64,000 nucleotides of DNA from Homarus americanus (Eukaryota > Arthropoda > Malacostraca > Decapoda > Nephropidae). A program made the translations under genes and the position numbers. The notes under the pieces were generated by a model that saw only the letters and a program-made list of their open reading frames with translations, ran no database searches and was not told where the DNA came from. Position 1 is the stretch's first letter, and each line of letters starts with the position of its first letter. Shown here piece by piece: positions 36,123-46,863 of this stretch. Location: assembly GCF_018991925.1 (NCBI RefSeq), contig NW_024725489.1:9701816-9765815 (forward strand), written 5' to 3'.

Positions 36123-36675
36123 ATTAGACTGACTGACTGATGTTGGGGATTACTGGCCTCTTCGCCATTAGGCTATTTCGGCCGAAGCTGATGTCTTCTT
36201 TCTTCTTCTAATCTTGGTCTTCTTTCTTGCTACAACTAATCTGATGTTCTTGTTTCTTCTTTTCTTGTTATTCTTGTGTTCTTCTTGTTCTTGGTATTTT
36301 GGTTACTTCTTTCTTCTTGTTGTTTTATTTGGGATGAATTATGGTATGCATGAGTGATATGATGGTGAGTTAGTGACAGACCAGATGAAATGGCTTGTCA
36401 GGTGACTAGTTTCTCTGTGATTTTTTTTTTTTTATTATTTTTTATTTTGTCTTTTGTAGCCCGTGTCTTTTTGTTTGAATATATGTTGGTGGGTGTCAGT
36501 TTAGCTTGATAAATGTGAGTGTTGTATGTAATGATAAGGTTTGTGATGTGTTTCTCATGTTGTATGTTTTAATTTTTGTTTTATTCATTTTTATTTTTTA
36601 TTTTTATTTTTTTTATTTTTTAAGGCATGGTTACATACATATAATAGATATAAAAAGAGTTCATGCGTGTGTCAA

Positions 36676-39006
36676 TCATAACATGCCGATAAGATGGGTC
36701 TCCTTGAGGAAGGTTATTACTGCGTCACTTATGGTGACATTATCTTGCAATAGGTTGGGTACAGTCAGCACGAAGCCTTGCTCGGCAGCTAGGATCACCA
36801 GCTGCCGGCGCTCTGGTTCGTACTGGCTGCACTCAGTCAGAATATGTCTGATGGAGAGAATTAGGTTACAAGTGGCACAGATAGGTGGGAAGGAATTGTC
36901 AAGATAGGCCCCTAGGTGGGTCAGATAGGTACAGTTCAGCCTTAGTCTGGCGAGAACGACCTCTTCCCTCCTATTCTTCCTATATGCTGAGGGCCAGTTT
37001 CCTATATTAGGCTTCCAGGTGTTGTGGAGATCCAACCTAGTCCATTCAAGTTGCCACTTTCCAAATGTATATGTCTTCCCCAAGGAGAGACACGACTGAG
37101 TCTCCCAGGGTACATTAGTTGTCTCCCCGAGACCCACAGTCGCTCTTGCTAATCTGTCTGCCTGTTCATTGCCCCAAATGTTACAATGCCCAGGCACCCA
37201 CACCAGCACAATACTCTTGGCACACTCATGTAATTTATTAATAATGTTGCCCTGTATCTCATTGCTGGTAGTATCACCACCTTGAATTGCTTTAAGAGCT
37301 GACATGGAATCTGAAATTACAGCGACATCATTGACATTGCTTGTTATTGCAATGTCAATGGCTCTACTTATTGCGAACATTTCTGCAGAGAATATGGTTG
37401 TATGCCGCGGCAGGCGGGAGCTCCACTCCCCGTCTCTGCTCCAGATACCGGCTCCGACGTTGTCTTCAGTCTTGGACCCGTCGGTGTACACGTGAGTATA
37501 GGCGCTGAATCCTTCAAGAAATTGATAGAAAAGTTGCCTCAGGAGCTCAGGATGAAAGTCATTCTTCGCTCCCGGAAGCCACGATGTTTCCACATGGAAG
37601 TTGGGGTTCTCCCATGGCGGACACAACGGTGGAACGTATCTATCAACGTCTTCGAAATGGATACCAGCACCCTGGCACAAGGTCTGGAGGCGGACAACCG
37701 AGGACGGGGACCTACGCAGCTGCAGGAAACGGAATTTAGCAACAGCACACCAACCTGGGTGGTCTGTGCCGCGCTTCCTAGCCGCACTCAACCCGTACCT
37801 TAGCGTCAACATGTCCCTCCTGATGTGAAGTGGAGGGACGTGGGCCTCAACCTCTAGTTTACCTACACGTGTACACCTGTAGGCACCCAGACATAGACGA
37901 AGGCATCGGTTCTGTATTCTGGTTAGCTTTGCGAGTGTGGTGTTGCATGCCGAAGCATACAACTGGCATCCATAATCAAGTTTTGATCTGATCAGGGTCT
38001 TATACACCATTAATAAAGATTTCCTATCGGCTCCCCATGTAGTACCTGATAAAACTTTCAGGATGTTTGTGACTTTAAGACATTTACTTTCAAGTTCGTT
38101 AATGTGGTTTTTCCACGTTAATTTCCGGTCAAAATGAACACCAAGAAATTTTACTGAAGTCTGAAATTTAATAGGAGTATCATTTAATTTTAATACTGGA
38201 TTACTAATGTTACGTTTCTTAGTGAAGACTACTCCTACTGTCTTCTCAACTGAAAACCTAAATCCCCATTGTATTGCCCACTGTTCCGCGGCTTTTAGGC
38301 CAGCCTGCACCCTTTGTGCAGATAGCCTCTCAGCTCGAGAGGAGCGCCAGATTGCGCAATCGTCAGCAAACAAGGAGAATTTGAGGTCACTTAAGCTGGG
38401 GGCTGGTGATAGGAAATCATTAATCATTATAAGGAATAAAATTGGGCCCAAAACGCTACCTTGTGGAACTCCATTTTCAAAGACAAATGTGTCTGATTTT
38501 ACGTTACCTTTTAATTTGACGGAAAAAGTCCTGTCCTGCAAAAAATTACTAATAAAAATTGGCAAATTACCTCTCAGACCCAAGGCGTGGAGCTTCATCA
38601 TGAGGCCAGTCCGCCATGTCATGTCGAAAGCTTTTTCTATATCTAAGAATACTGCAATTAATGTTTCTTTACTGCAAAGAGCTTTTGAGATGTCAGTTTC
38701 AAGACTTATTAAATGATCTAGTGTGCTTCTACCTTGGCGGAAACCACACTGTCGATCATTCAATAAGTTGTTACTTTCCAAAAAATACATTAGTCTACGC
38801 TTTATCATACGTTCCATGACCTTACACAGACAGTTTGTGAGCGAAATCGGACGGAATGAGTTGGTGTTGTTCGGGCATTTGTCCCTCTTCGGGATCGGTA
38901 CGACATGGGCAAAGTGCCATGAGTTTGGAAACGTTCTGGACGTCCAGATCTCATTGTACACTTCTAGCAATTTGTCCAGGTTTCCCTGGTCAAGGTGCTT
39001 AATCAT
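36676..39006 (-). CDS. LINE-A ORF2, reverse transcriptase and RNase H part
   Basis: 776 codons without a stop. RT: FPNSWHFAHVVPIPKRDK, NSFRPISLTNCLCKVMERM, VFLDIEKAFDMTW, NGVPQGSVLGPILFLIMIND and FSLFADDCAIW (FADD catalytic pair), VKFLGVHFDRKLTWKNH. RNase H: YTDGSKTEDNVGAGIW, SAEMFAISRAIDIA, VISDSMSALKAI and VWVPGHCNIWGNEQADRLA, all four acidic positions present. C-terminal finger CATCNLILSIRHILTEC. It should continue from the endonuclease frame at 39003-40375 but is one base out of register. If that shift is a sequencing error the element could be active. Confidence 0.85.
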   Translation of the reverse strand: MIKHLDQGNLDKLLEVYNEIWTSRTFPNSWHFAHVVPIPKRDKCPNNTNSFRPISLTNCLCKVMERMIKRRLMYFLESNNLLNDRQCGFRQGRSTLDHLISLETDISKALCSKETLIAVFLDIEKAFDMTWRTGLMMKLHALGLRGNLPIFISNFLQDRTFSVKLKGNVKSDTFVFENGVPQGSVLGPILFLIMINDFLSPAPSLSDLKFSLFADDCAIWRSSRAERLSAQRVQAGLKAAEQWAIQWGFRFSVEKTVGVVFTKKRNISNPVLKLNDTPIKFQTSVKFLGVHFDRKLTWKNHINELESKCLKVTNILKVLSGTTWGADRKSLLMVYKTLIRSKLDYGCQLYASACNTTLAKLTRIQNRCLRLCLGAYRCTRVGKLEVEAHVPPLHIRRDMLTLRYGLSAARKRGTDHPGWCAVAKFRFLQLRRSPSSVVRLQTLCQGAGIHFEDVDRYVPPLCPPWENPNFHVETSWLPGAKNDFHPELLRQLFYQFLEGFSAYTHVYTDGSKTEDNVGAGIWSRDGEWSSRLPRHTTIFSAEMFAISRAIDIAITSNVNDVAVISDSMSALKAIQGGDTTSNEIQGNIINKLHECAKSIVLVWVPGHCNIWGNEQADRLARATVGLGETTNVPWETQSCLSLGKTYTFGKWQLEWTRLDLHNTWKPNIGNWPSAYRKNRREEVVLARLRLNCTYLTHLGAYLDNSFPPICATCNLILSIRHILTECSQYEPERRQLVILAAEQGFVLTVPNLLQDNVTISDAVITFLKETHLIGML

Positions 39007-40375
39007 CTCGTATCGTATACCGTCAGGTCCAGGAGTAGAGCCCTTGCCCTTTTAATAGCAAAGGAAAGTTCCTCTGGGGAAAATGCTCGATTGTAGCCCT
39101 GTTCGTCCCCGTTCTCGAAGTCGAGATGCAAGAGCTCGGCACGATCACGGAACACGCCGAAGCGTGGATCATGATTGGTGGAGCTACTGGCATCTGCAAA
39201 CTTCTGGCCTAGGGTGTTGGCAATGGCCTGGGGTTCGTCGAGAATCCGCCCTCCACTACTCACCTGTGGGATAAAACTCCTTCCTCCTTTGGATCTGACC
39301 CGGTTTATAGCCGACCATACCTCAGAGGAAGGGGTATCCTTGTTAATAGTGGAGACGAACGCCCGCCAAGACTCTCTCTTACACTCCCTGAGAACCCTCC
39401 TAGCCTTGGCTCTAGCTTTTTTATATTCAATTAAGTTTACAAGTGATGGAATTCTATTGAATAAACGACATAGCCTATTTCGCTCACAGACCACTCGTCG
39501 GCAGTCTGGTGTCCACCATGGAACTCCAGGCCTGTGGGTTTTTGCAGAAGTCTTAGGAATTGTTAAGTCTGCTGCGTGTATTATAGCTTGTTGTATGTGT
39601 GTAATTTTGGTGTTGATGTCTTGTCCAATGGTGTCTATACGAACGGCTCCTGAGTAGGCCCTCCAGTCTGCCTTCCTAAGGTTGTAGCGCACCTCGGGAG
39701 TAGCCGTTGGGGCGCCACACTCATAAGAAATGCAGATCGGAAAATGGTCGCTACCCAGAGAGTCGTCGTATGTAGAAAATTTACAATCTAATAGCAAGGC
39801 AGCATCAACTATAGAAAGATCTATAGCTGACGCTGTGCCAAATCGTTCGTCCACTCGAGTCGCACTACCGTCATTCAGAAGAGACAAGTTGGAGTTGAGT
39901 ATAGCTGCAGCCACCTGCTCTCCCCTCCCGTCACTCCGGACACTGCCCCACCGCAAATGGCGAGCATTGAGGTCGCCGAGGATCATTTTCTTTCCTGGCA
40001 GTTGGTTAAATAGCTCCTCAAGCTCACCATCGTCGATGAGCCCGCCCGGAGGACAGTATAGTGAACAGATGGCAACATAGCCAGTCCGAATCTTAACTCT
40101 GCACGCCACAGCCTGCAGGTTCACGTTCAGACTGACTCTTTGCTGGGCGAATGAACTCCGAATGTATAGGGCTACCCCCCTTAGGTTGTCTCCCCTGTAG
40201 GACGTGTAGTTGTCGAATACAGGTGGGTCGTCGTGACCCGCAAGTAGCGTCTCTTGTAGGCAAAAAACGTCCGGCCGGAATAATGACATTAGTAAATGAA
40301 ATTGAGCGTTTTTATTCCTAGCACCTCTGCAATTCCACTGTATGATACTGAATTTTAAATCTGAGAGTTGATATG
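39003..40375 (-). CDS. LINE-A ORF2, endonuclease part
   Basis: The first ATG in the listed frame is 40289, but the same frame is open from about 40375 and includes IIQWNCRGARNKNAQFHLL, the true start of an AP endonuclease, overlapping the end of ORF1 in another frame. Then VFCLQETLLAG, LRGVALYIRSS, MILGDLNARHLRWGS and LGSDHFPICIS with the metal and catalytic His/Asp residues in place, and the linker WRAFVSTINKDTPSSEVW. Near 39015 the frame passes into LLLDLTVYDTR while the neighbouring frame gives PGPDGIRYEMIKHL, showing a single-base shift. Confidence 0.8.
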
Positions 40376-41758
40376 GTCAGCGTTTTGGGCTTTATTTTTC
40401 TTTCCTCTTGTATATGGGGGGGAAAGAGGGTCCTTGGAAGGATCCCCCTCATCAGATGAGCAGTCTCCCGGCTCCAAAGAGCCAGTACTCTGCTCGGCAG
40501 GGGCTCCCTGCCCCGGGTGCCTTTCAAAAAGGCGAATGATTGGTTGTGGTGTTGATTTTCTCATCATGCATTCTATTGAATACGATCTCCTCCTTACGTT
40601 GGGGTAGATAGGGTCGTGAGTCTGTTGGGGTTTTGGGGTCTGGTATAACTCGTTAGTTTGGGTCTCGTTATTGGTCATAGTTGTATTAGTGTTCTCGTCT
40701 TTGGCGTCTTTGGTTGAATAACCGGTGATTGTGGGGTCAGTCTGTGTTGCGATGGTCTTGGTCTCAGTCTGCGTTCCAGTGGTGCACATTTTGGGAGGTG
40801 AGGTATTTTTGGATACAGCGGATGCAAAGGACATTCCAGGTGTTGGTGTCTGCAAGGACAACTCCACCTGCATCTTAGCCTCCTTGTAGTCCAAATTTTT
40901 CTCTGCTCTCACCTTACTGATCTCATACTCCCTCAGGTAGGAAGGGCACTTCCTGTCTGAGGCAGCATGCTGACCGGAACAGTGGTAGCATTTTTCCTCC
41001 GTCTGTGTACAGTCATCGTCCCTGTGTCCGGTCTGAGCACATTTGGAGCATACCTGGGTGTTACGGCAGGCCTTACCAGTGTGTCCAAACCTTTGGCAGT
41101 TGAAACAACGCATTGGGAATGAAATGTATGTTTTGGTCTGGACCCTCTCATATCCTACCAAGACATGAGTGGGCCTAACAAGTCCTTCAAAAGTGAGTAC
41201 TGCTGTAGTTGATCGTTTGCGTTCACCGTCTGTGGTCTTCCTATTAAATACGTAAGCATCGACGACTCCTTGATCTTTCATGTGGTACTTAATTTCGTCA
41301 TTAGTCATCCCCTGAAATTCGTAGCTGTTAACTACAACCTTACAGGTGTTGAGAAATGCTGGGATATATGGTTCCACTTTTGTTGTATGAAAAGTTTTAA
41401 GATTCAAGGCGTCCCTCATTTGCTGTGCGTCTTTAACAGTAACTTGGAGTTCGCCTTTTCTTGTCTTTCGGACTTTCTCCACGTCCCCTATCTGATCCTT
41501 AATGGCCTTCTGTATGATGAATCCATTAATTTTGTCAAACGAGGTAGACGTGTCAATAGTCCGAAAGTGGATTACTCGGGCCTTCTCAGTTGATACTTGT
41601 ATGTTTCGTCTTTGTTGAGTAGTTTGGTCGGTAGCCGTTACATTGTCTGAGTTTGTCGTTGGTCGTGGCAGTCGTGGGTCATGATTGGTCTCCCGCCTCT
41701 GCCTGTCCCTGCCTGGACGAGCAGAGGGGGGCTTGGTGCTTCCCCTCCCAGAGGGCAT
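40355..41758 (-). CDS. LINE-A ORF1, zinc-knuckle RNA-binding protein
   Basis: 467 residues, intact, ATG 41758 in context AACCATGCC. N-terminus is Arg/Pro-rich and probably disordered; the middle (about 60-205) resembles the RRM-like part of ORF1 proteins (VIHFRTIDTSTSFDKINGF); three CCHC knuckles at 218-231 (CFNCQRFGHTGKAC), 237-250 (CSKCAQTGHRDDDC) and 257-271 (CYHCSGQHAASDRKC); Thr-rich acidic tail. It binds the LINE RNA in family members. The stop overlaps the start of the ORF2 frame, so ORF2 is probably made by reinitiation or frameshift. Confidence 0.85.
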   Translation of the reverse strand: MPSGRGSTKPPSARPGRDRQRRETNHDPRLPRPTTNSDNVTATDQTTQQRRNIQVSTEKARVIHFRTIDTSTSFDKINGFIIQKAIKDQIGDVEKVRKTRKGELQVTVKDAQQMRDALNLKTFHTTKVEPYIPAFLNTCKVVVNSYEFQGMTNDEIKYHMKDQGVVDAYVFNRKTTDGERKRSTTAVLTFEGLVRPTHVLVGYERVQTKTYISFPMRCFNCQRFGHTGKACRNTQVCSKCAQTGHRDDDCTQTEEKCYHCSGQHAASDRKCPSYLREYEISKVRAEKNLDYKEAKMQVELSLQTPTPGMSFASAVSKNTSPPKMCTTGTQTETKTIATQTDPTITGYSTKDAKDENTNTTMTNNETQTNELYQTPKPQQTHDPIYPNVRRRSYSIECMMRKSTPQPIIRLFERHPGQGAPAEQSTGSLEPGDCSSDEGDPSKDPLSPPYTRGKKNKAQNADHINSQI

Positions 41759-42403
41759 GGTTGGGGTGGCTGGGAACCACCCCTTGGGTACAGCTTTGCT
41801 TGTTTAATTACATGTATGGTTTTGGTGCACTAAGGTTATGCAAGGCCCTCAGTGCAAAAAAAATACTTTTACTTAAGGACGACCCCCGAACAGTGGTGTG
41901 CCTGCACGATCACAGACGTCACTGCTGGATTGGCCCAGGTTTTCCCCGACCCCCACTGGAGACACACAATCCCACTCCGTGAGGTGCGCACCACTGGGGG
42001 GGCTCTAGCACGAATACTGAATTATGAAAATTCAGCAGGTGCCTCGGCCAGGGTAAGTATTAGAAAAAAAGAAGTAAGAGAGAAAGCCCTCCTACCACGT
42101 CAGGAAGGACAACAGTTAGCGCTTCCCTCGCAGTTGTGTGGGTCACTCACACTAACTGTGGGGAGGGAATGCTAAGGTTGTCAATCCTGGGCGCTCGTGA
42201 GGTGTCAAAAATTGTAAGTGACAGAGCCACTTTTAGAATGAATTGATGAATGATGAAATGTTGCAATGCTTTGAATAGCAAGAACAAGTGCAAGTGCAAT
42301 CGCACAAGATGCAGCGGTCAATGGCGAAGAAAAACCGTTACAGAGTACTGTTCCCGCAAGAACGTCAGTCTCCTCCCGTGTCCAATCAGCCTCTGTGATT
42401 ACA
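41759..42403 (-). other. LINE-A 5' untranslated leader
   Basis: Ends with GGTGGTTCCCAGCCACCCC just before the ORF1 ATG. No coding frame with motifs. An internal promoter is expected for such LINEs, but I see no decisive element. Confidence 0.5.
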
Positions 42404-42691
42404 TGTTGTTGTTGTTGTTGTATAGATTGTCGGACCGTAGTCCGACACGGGCCTTTGCCTATAGGCGGCCCGTTTGGTGGTTCCGGCTGGAGCTCCAGGA
42501 GCAGCCAGACCGGATTGGGATTGGAGGTGGTCCCACCTGCAGATTGGAGGGATACTGCAGGTTGCAAGTGTGAGCGGACCCCCGATCAGTGGACGCTTAC
42601 CACCAGCCCCCACTCTTGGACGTGGTCAGCTTCGGAGTGGCGCGCCCCCCGAACTGGGGTCCGCACTTGCTGGGAGAGGATGCTTTCTAAG

Positions 42692-45614
42692 CTATCTGGG
42701 TGGTGGGTATCGTGTGATGACCCGGAGTAGGTGGTGAATGTGGTCTGTATGGGCCTTTCGGGTTAGAGTGGCCGCTGGTGTTGTGTGTGTTTCTTGGGAG
42801 ATTTGAGTTCTGTTTCGGAGGCTTTGTGTGACCTCGCAATCGAGGAGATAGTGTTCAAGTGGGTTGGCTGCTGGCTCCTGACAGTAGGTGCATTCCGTGA
42901 CGTCATTTCCGATCATCTGCCAGGAGCACTTGTACCCTAGTCGTAGTCGGTGAAGGCTGACTTGGGTTTGTCTTGGAGTTTTCTTGTCTGCGAAAGGTGG
43001 TTCCCCTTTTGTGGCCGCCAGGTACCATTTGGCTGATTGGGAACCAGCGTTAAGTGCATGAAGGAAGCTCTTTTTGATGTGGAGCTTGGTAGTCTTTCTG
43101 AGGTGATTCTTGATCTGTTGCACACTTGCTGGAACTTGGATGTGTACGCTAGAACGTGTAGCTGCCTTGGCTGCTTCGTCTGCCACGTCGTTTCCTCCGA
43201 TCCCTACATGACTGGGAATCCAGTGTAAGACGACTGGTCGGTTTTGGCTTTGGAATTCCTGTAGCTGTGCGAGGATCGAGGTGATGATGTGGACGTTGTC
43301 TCTTGGTTGACTGTGTTGCAGCGCCTGCATGGCCGATTTCGAGTCCGTGTGAATTATGACGGACTTGTTGTGTTGTGTTGCAGCGTGTTGTAGGGCCTTT
43401 GAGATTGCTACCAGTTCTGTTTGTAGGGTGGAGCAGTCGTTGGAAAGTCTCCATTGGAGGGTCTGACCTTGGGTGTAGAAGGCCGCTCCGGATCTATGAT
43501 GTTTTGGGTCCACCGAGCCGTCTGTGAAGTATGATGCTGCATCAGCCGGTGTCTCGGTGGCTATGGCTTCGAGAGTTATTTTTTTGAGGTCCTCCTTCTG
43601 GAGGTTGGCTTTACTATCGCCTAGGTCGGTAAATTTGAGTGTGGCTGGTGGAGGGCTCCATGGTGGAGGAACAGCGTAACCATTGTCTCGTGTGTCTTGG
43701 TTGTTCTTGACGAGTGTTTCTGCTTGCAGGTGTCGGATGACCTCGCTTGCCTCGTGCGACCAGGTGGCCCCTCGCACTCTGTGGTCGAGGTGGAGGGAGG
43801 CACTGATTCGAATCTTGGCAACTGTGGGCTTGTCTGCTCTACAGATTTTGGCGAGGAGACCGGCTGTCACCTGCTTGACTCGTACTGCCAGGGGTGGTAG
43901 CTCGGTTTCCATTTGCAGATTGCAAATTCTGGTCCACATGGGTGCTCCGAGCATGGTCCTGAGAGCATTGTTTTGAATGACTTCTAGCTTAGCTATTTGG
44001 TCTTCTCTCAGTCCAATGAGTGCTGGAGCACTGTAATCTACCAGCGATCTGATGGCGGCTGTGTAGTAGGCTTTGAGCACATGAAGGTTTGCTCCTGCGG
44101 ATTTGCTGGTGAGCGACCTCATTATATTGTGTCTGCTCTTCGTCCTGTGCCTGAGATACTCGAGTTGCGGCTTGAAGGTGAGTTTCTGGTCAAACCAGAT
44201 TCCAAGACACTGGTGGGCGTTGGTCCAGACTACCGGCGTGTTTTGTATGGAGAGCAACTTGTCTGGTGTGTCTGTGCAGATGGCCATCGCTTTCGACTTG
44301 GCTGGATTTATCTTGAGTCCAAGTCTGTTGCACTCCTCTTCTATAAGTTGGAGTGCGTGTTGCGTGTTGGCTAGTCTGTTCGATCCTCTTACTATAAGCT
44401 GTAAGTCGTCTGCATAGCATAGGAGCTTGGCTGTTTGTCTGAAGGGAAGTTTGACTAGATTTTCCATCAGGACATTGAACAGCATTGGACTGAGGATGCC
44501 TCCTTGTGGGGTTCCGTTTTCGTGGACCCTGTAGCTTGAGGTTGCTCCCTGAAAGCGTACTCGTGCTTCTCTCTGTGTGAGGTAGTTCTGGATCCACCCC
44601 AGCAACCTTCCTTTGACGCCTTTTTTAGCGAGCGTAGTTGTAATGGCCAAAGGATTTGCTAGTTCGAAGGCTTTCTCCAGGTCGAGGAAGACCACCAGAG
44701 CTGGTTTGTTGTCCACTGTGCTGAGTATCTCGGCGATGTTGTTGCCTGTGCCGGTGTTCTCGGTGTAAGCAAAGATGTGAGGGTGTGGGCTGCCTACTTT
44801 CCACTTGAGTCGGTTGAGAGCCATTCTTTCTCCGGTCTTCGCTATGCAGCTGAGAAGGGAGATGGGCCTCGGTTTGTCTGGTTCTCTGGGCTTTGGAATG
44901 GGCTGTATATCTGCCTTCTTCCATTCCGGTGGGAGTCTTTGTGCTGTCCACGAAGCATTGATGGCTTGCAGCAGAGCCTCGTGTCCGGCTGTACCGGCAT
45001 GAGAAAGCATGGAGTAGGTTATCCTGTCGGCCCCTGGAGCTGTATCCTTGCTTCGTTTTAGCGACTTCTGGAGTTCTTGCTGGTTGAATGGTCTGTCAGT
45101 GTCATCTTCACTGTTGCAGGCCTCTTCGATCATCTGGAGTCTGACCTGTCGCAGACGCCGTTGTGTCTCCTCCGCCTGTCTCGGGAGGTTCTTCGTTGCT
45201 GCTCGGTCAGAGAACAGTTTTGCAAGTCTCTCGGCTTCCTCTTCTGGGTTGGGATGAGTTGGTGGTGGTGGTGTTGCCTTCCCAGATGCCCTTCGGATCT
45301 GGGCCCACATCTTGCCAAGGGAGGTGTGCTCGTTCAGTTCGGAGCACCACTTGAGCCAGCTTACGTTTTTAATTTCTTCCTTCTCTTCCCTGGTATCCTT
45401 AACTATGACTTGCAGGAGATGTCTGTTTGTTGCCGTGGGATGTCTCCTGTAGTTTCTTCGGGCCATGTTCACTCTGTGGTTGAGTTCTTTCTCCCTGGGA
45501 CAGTAGTACCAGTAATCATTGTACTGTCTTGATGTGGGTTTTGTTTTTGGGATAGCCTCTTCTGCCGCTTGGTGAAACGCCTCGACCAATTGGTGGTGGA
45601 GGGTTGTCTCATCC
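42692..45614 (-). CDS. LINE-B ORF2, reverse transcriptase and RNase H part
   Basis: About 974 codons without a stop. The frame reads on upstream to 46120, but those first codons are antisense of the inverted segment and not real. RT: LPPEWKKADIQPIPKP, RPISLLSCIAKTGERM, ALVVFLDLEKAFELA, NGTPQGGILSPMLFNVLME, LLCYADDLQLIV (YADD), CLGIWFDQKLTFKPQ. RNase H: YFTDGSVDPKHH, LQTELVAISKAL, IIHTDSKSAMQAL, HWIPSHVGIGGNDVADEAA. C-terminal finger CTYCQEPAANPLEHYLLDC has the same CX2CX9HX4C spacing as LINE-G. Every catalytic residue I looked for is present, but it has no start codon because the endonuclease is inverted. Confidence 0.85.
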
Positions 45615-46076
45615 ACGACCACGAGAAAGACAAAAGAAGCACACACCAAGGCACCAGAAGGAATGATACACGTATCAGACCTAGCCAAGGTACTGGCAAC
45701 CTTCGCGGAGGGCCTAGCCGGACTACTGGGCCACAAGATCCAACCCACACAGCTCCAAATACTCATGGGGAGCGTCCTCGGGCAAGTCGCCACAGCTCCA
45801 GCCAACTCAGTGGAGGAAGCCACGCCGGTCCTCACACGAGTGACAGCCGAGGTACACTCTACACCGAAGAAGGCCACCAGAGAACCCAAGATACCGACAG
45901 CTCCCAGAAAGAAACTGGACGTTTCAACTCCCCTGAACCGAACCACGGCCCAGAAGGCAAAAACCACAGAACACGAAGACATGGACCTGATCCAGTTGGA
46001 ATCGAGCTTGGACATCTCCATCGAGAACCACCAGAAGTCCCCGATGAAACAGTGGTGGAAAACGTCAGCACCCTGA
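45615..46076 (+). pseudogene. LINE-B ORF1, C-terminal end (inverted segment)
   Basis: Frame at 45663-46076 gives MIHVSDLAKVLATFAEGLAG, LLGHKIQPTQLQIL and a Lys/Thr-rich tail ending at TGA 46074-46076, overlapping the start of ORF2. The zinc knuckles would lie further upstream and were not copied. It is truncated by 5' inversion, not mutated. Confidence 0.6.
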
Positions 46077-46863
46077 ACATCCTTACATGGAATGCTCAGG
46101 GCATCAAAAACAAGAAACACCTCCTACAAGAAGCAGCAGCCAAGGACAAGCTTGACATCATACTCCTACAAGAAACACTTCTACAAGAACACCACTGTTT
46201 CAAATTCAGCGGTTACAAGACATACAGGAGGCATTTCACGCAGGCGTCAACAAGAGGATGTATGATCTTGGTCAAGTCAAGCATACCCTCCGCCGATGTC
46301 ACGCAGCAATTTCCATGTGGGGAAAACATCGAGACACAGGCCGTCAAAGTAACCCTCCAAGAACGGGAATTAACTGTTCACAACATCTACAAGAACCCAA
46401 GGGGCTCACTGGAGGTTACTCAATTATTTGCTTCGGCCGCTGACCACGCCACACTCATAGGAGGGGATTTCAACGCACATCATCCCTTCCTAAGCTCGGC
46501 AAGCCCCACAAATGAAGACGGCCTACACCTATACACCACCTTTCAAGATACACCCGAGATCTGCCTCCTGAACACCGGAGAGCCCACCCACACTAGGGGA
46601 GGAAGGCTAGATCTAACCTTCGTCTCCAGTGCACTACAGCCTTCGGCCTCCTGGCAGATACACCCCACGCTGACCAGTGACCACTTCGCCACCCTAACAA
46701 CGCTGAAGGTGAACAAACTCCCCACTCCACCCCCCCCGAGATGGAGATACAACACTCAAAAGGCAGACTGGGGACTCTTCAAGAAACACCTGGCTAAGTG
46801 GCGCGAAAAATCACAGCCGGCCGGCGCAGCACCCGCGGATGAGACAACCCTCCACCACCAATT
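46073..46863 (+). pseudogene. LINE-B ORF2, endonuclease part (inverted segment)
   Basis: An open AP endonuclease: LNILTWNAQGIKNK, IILLQETLLQEHH, ASTRGCMILVKSSIPS, LIGGDFNAHHPFLS, THTRGGRLDLTFVS, LTSDHFATLT and linker WRYNTQKADWGLFKKHL. It ends with DETTLHHQL at the breakpoint. The frame is undamaged but separated from RT by inversion. It is closest in style to LINE-G (GDFNARHP, TH.KGGRLDYA). Confidence 0.8.

Larger units (their letters stand above)
36146..42403 (-). mobile_element. LINE-A: nearly intact RNase H-bearing LINE
   Basis: Minus strand: leader (41759-42403), ORF1 (41758-40355), ORF2 with endonuclease, RT, RNase H (about 40375-36676) and a T/A-rich 3' part. ORF1 is open from end to end and ORF2 has one visible frameshift near 39015. 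It lies in the 3' tail of LINE-B: TGTTG occurs at its left end (36141-36145) and the TGTTG array at its right (42404-42420), so its own duplication is probably tail sequence. Exact ends uncertain by some bases. Confidence 0.8.
42404..46863 (-). mobile_element. LINE-B with 5' inversion (twin-priming type)
   Basis: The 3' part (42404-45614) lies on the minus strand: RT, RNase H, UTR and a (CAA)n tail at 42404-42420. The 5' part (45615-46863) is inverted, on the plus strand: ORF1 end and endonuclease. The two parts share 27 bp in opposite orientation at the breakpoints (45588-45614 and 46837-46863), so the endonuclease ends and the RT starts with the same codons DETTLHHQL. The whole is inserted in BEL with duplication ATTAGAC (36123-36129, beyond LINE-A, and 46861-46867). 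This is what twin-primed LINE integration gives. Confidence 0.85.

Noticed and set aside
37402..37828. Plus-strand frames across 36.6-41.7 kb as genes
   Set aside because: They are antisense shadows of LINE-A ORF1 and ORF2.
42692..46120. A single 1142-codon minus-strand frame as one LINE protein
   Set aside because: The first ~170 codons are antisense to the inverted LINE-B segment. Only the part from 45614 downward has RT and RNase H motifs.
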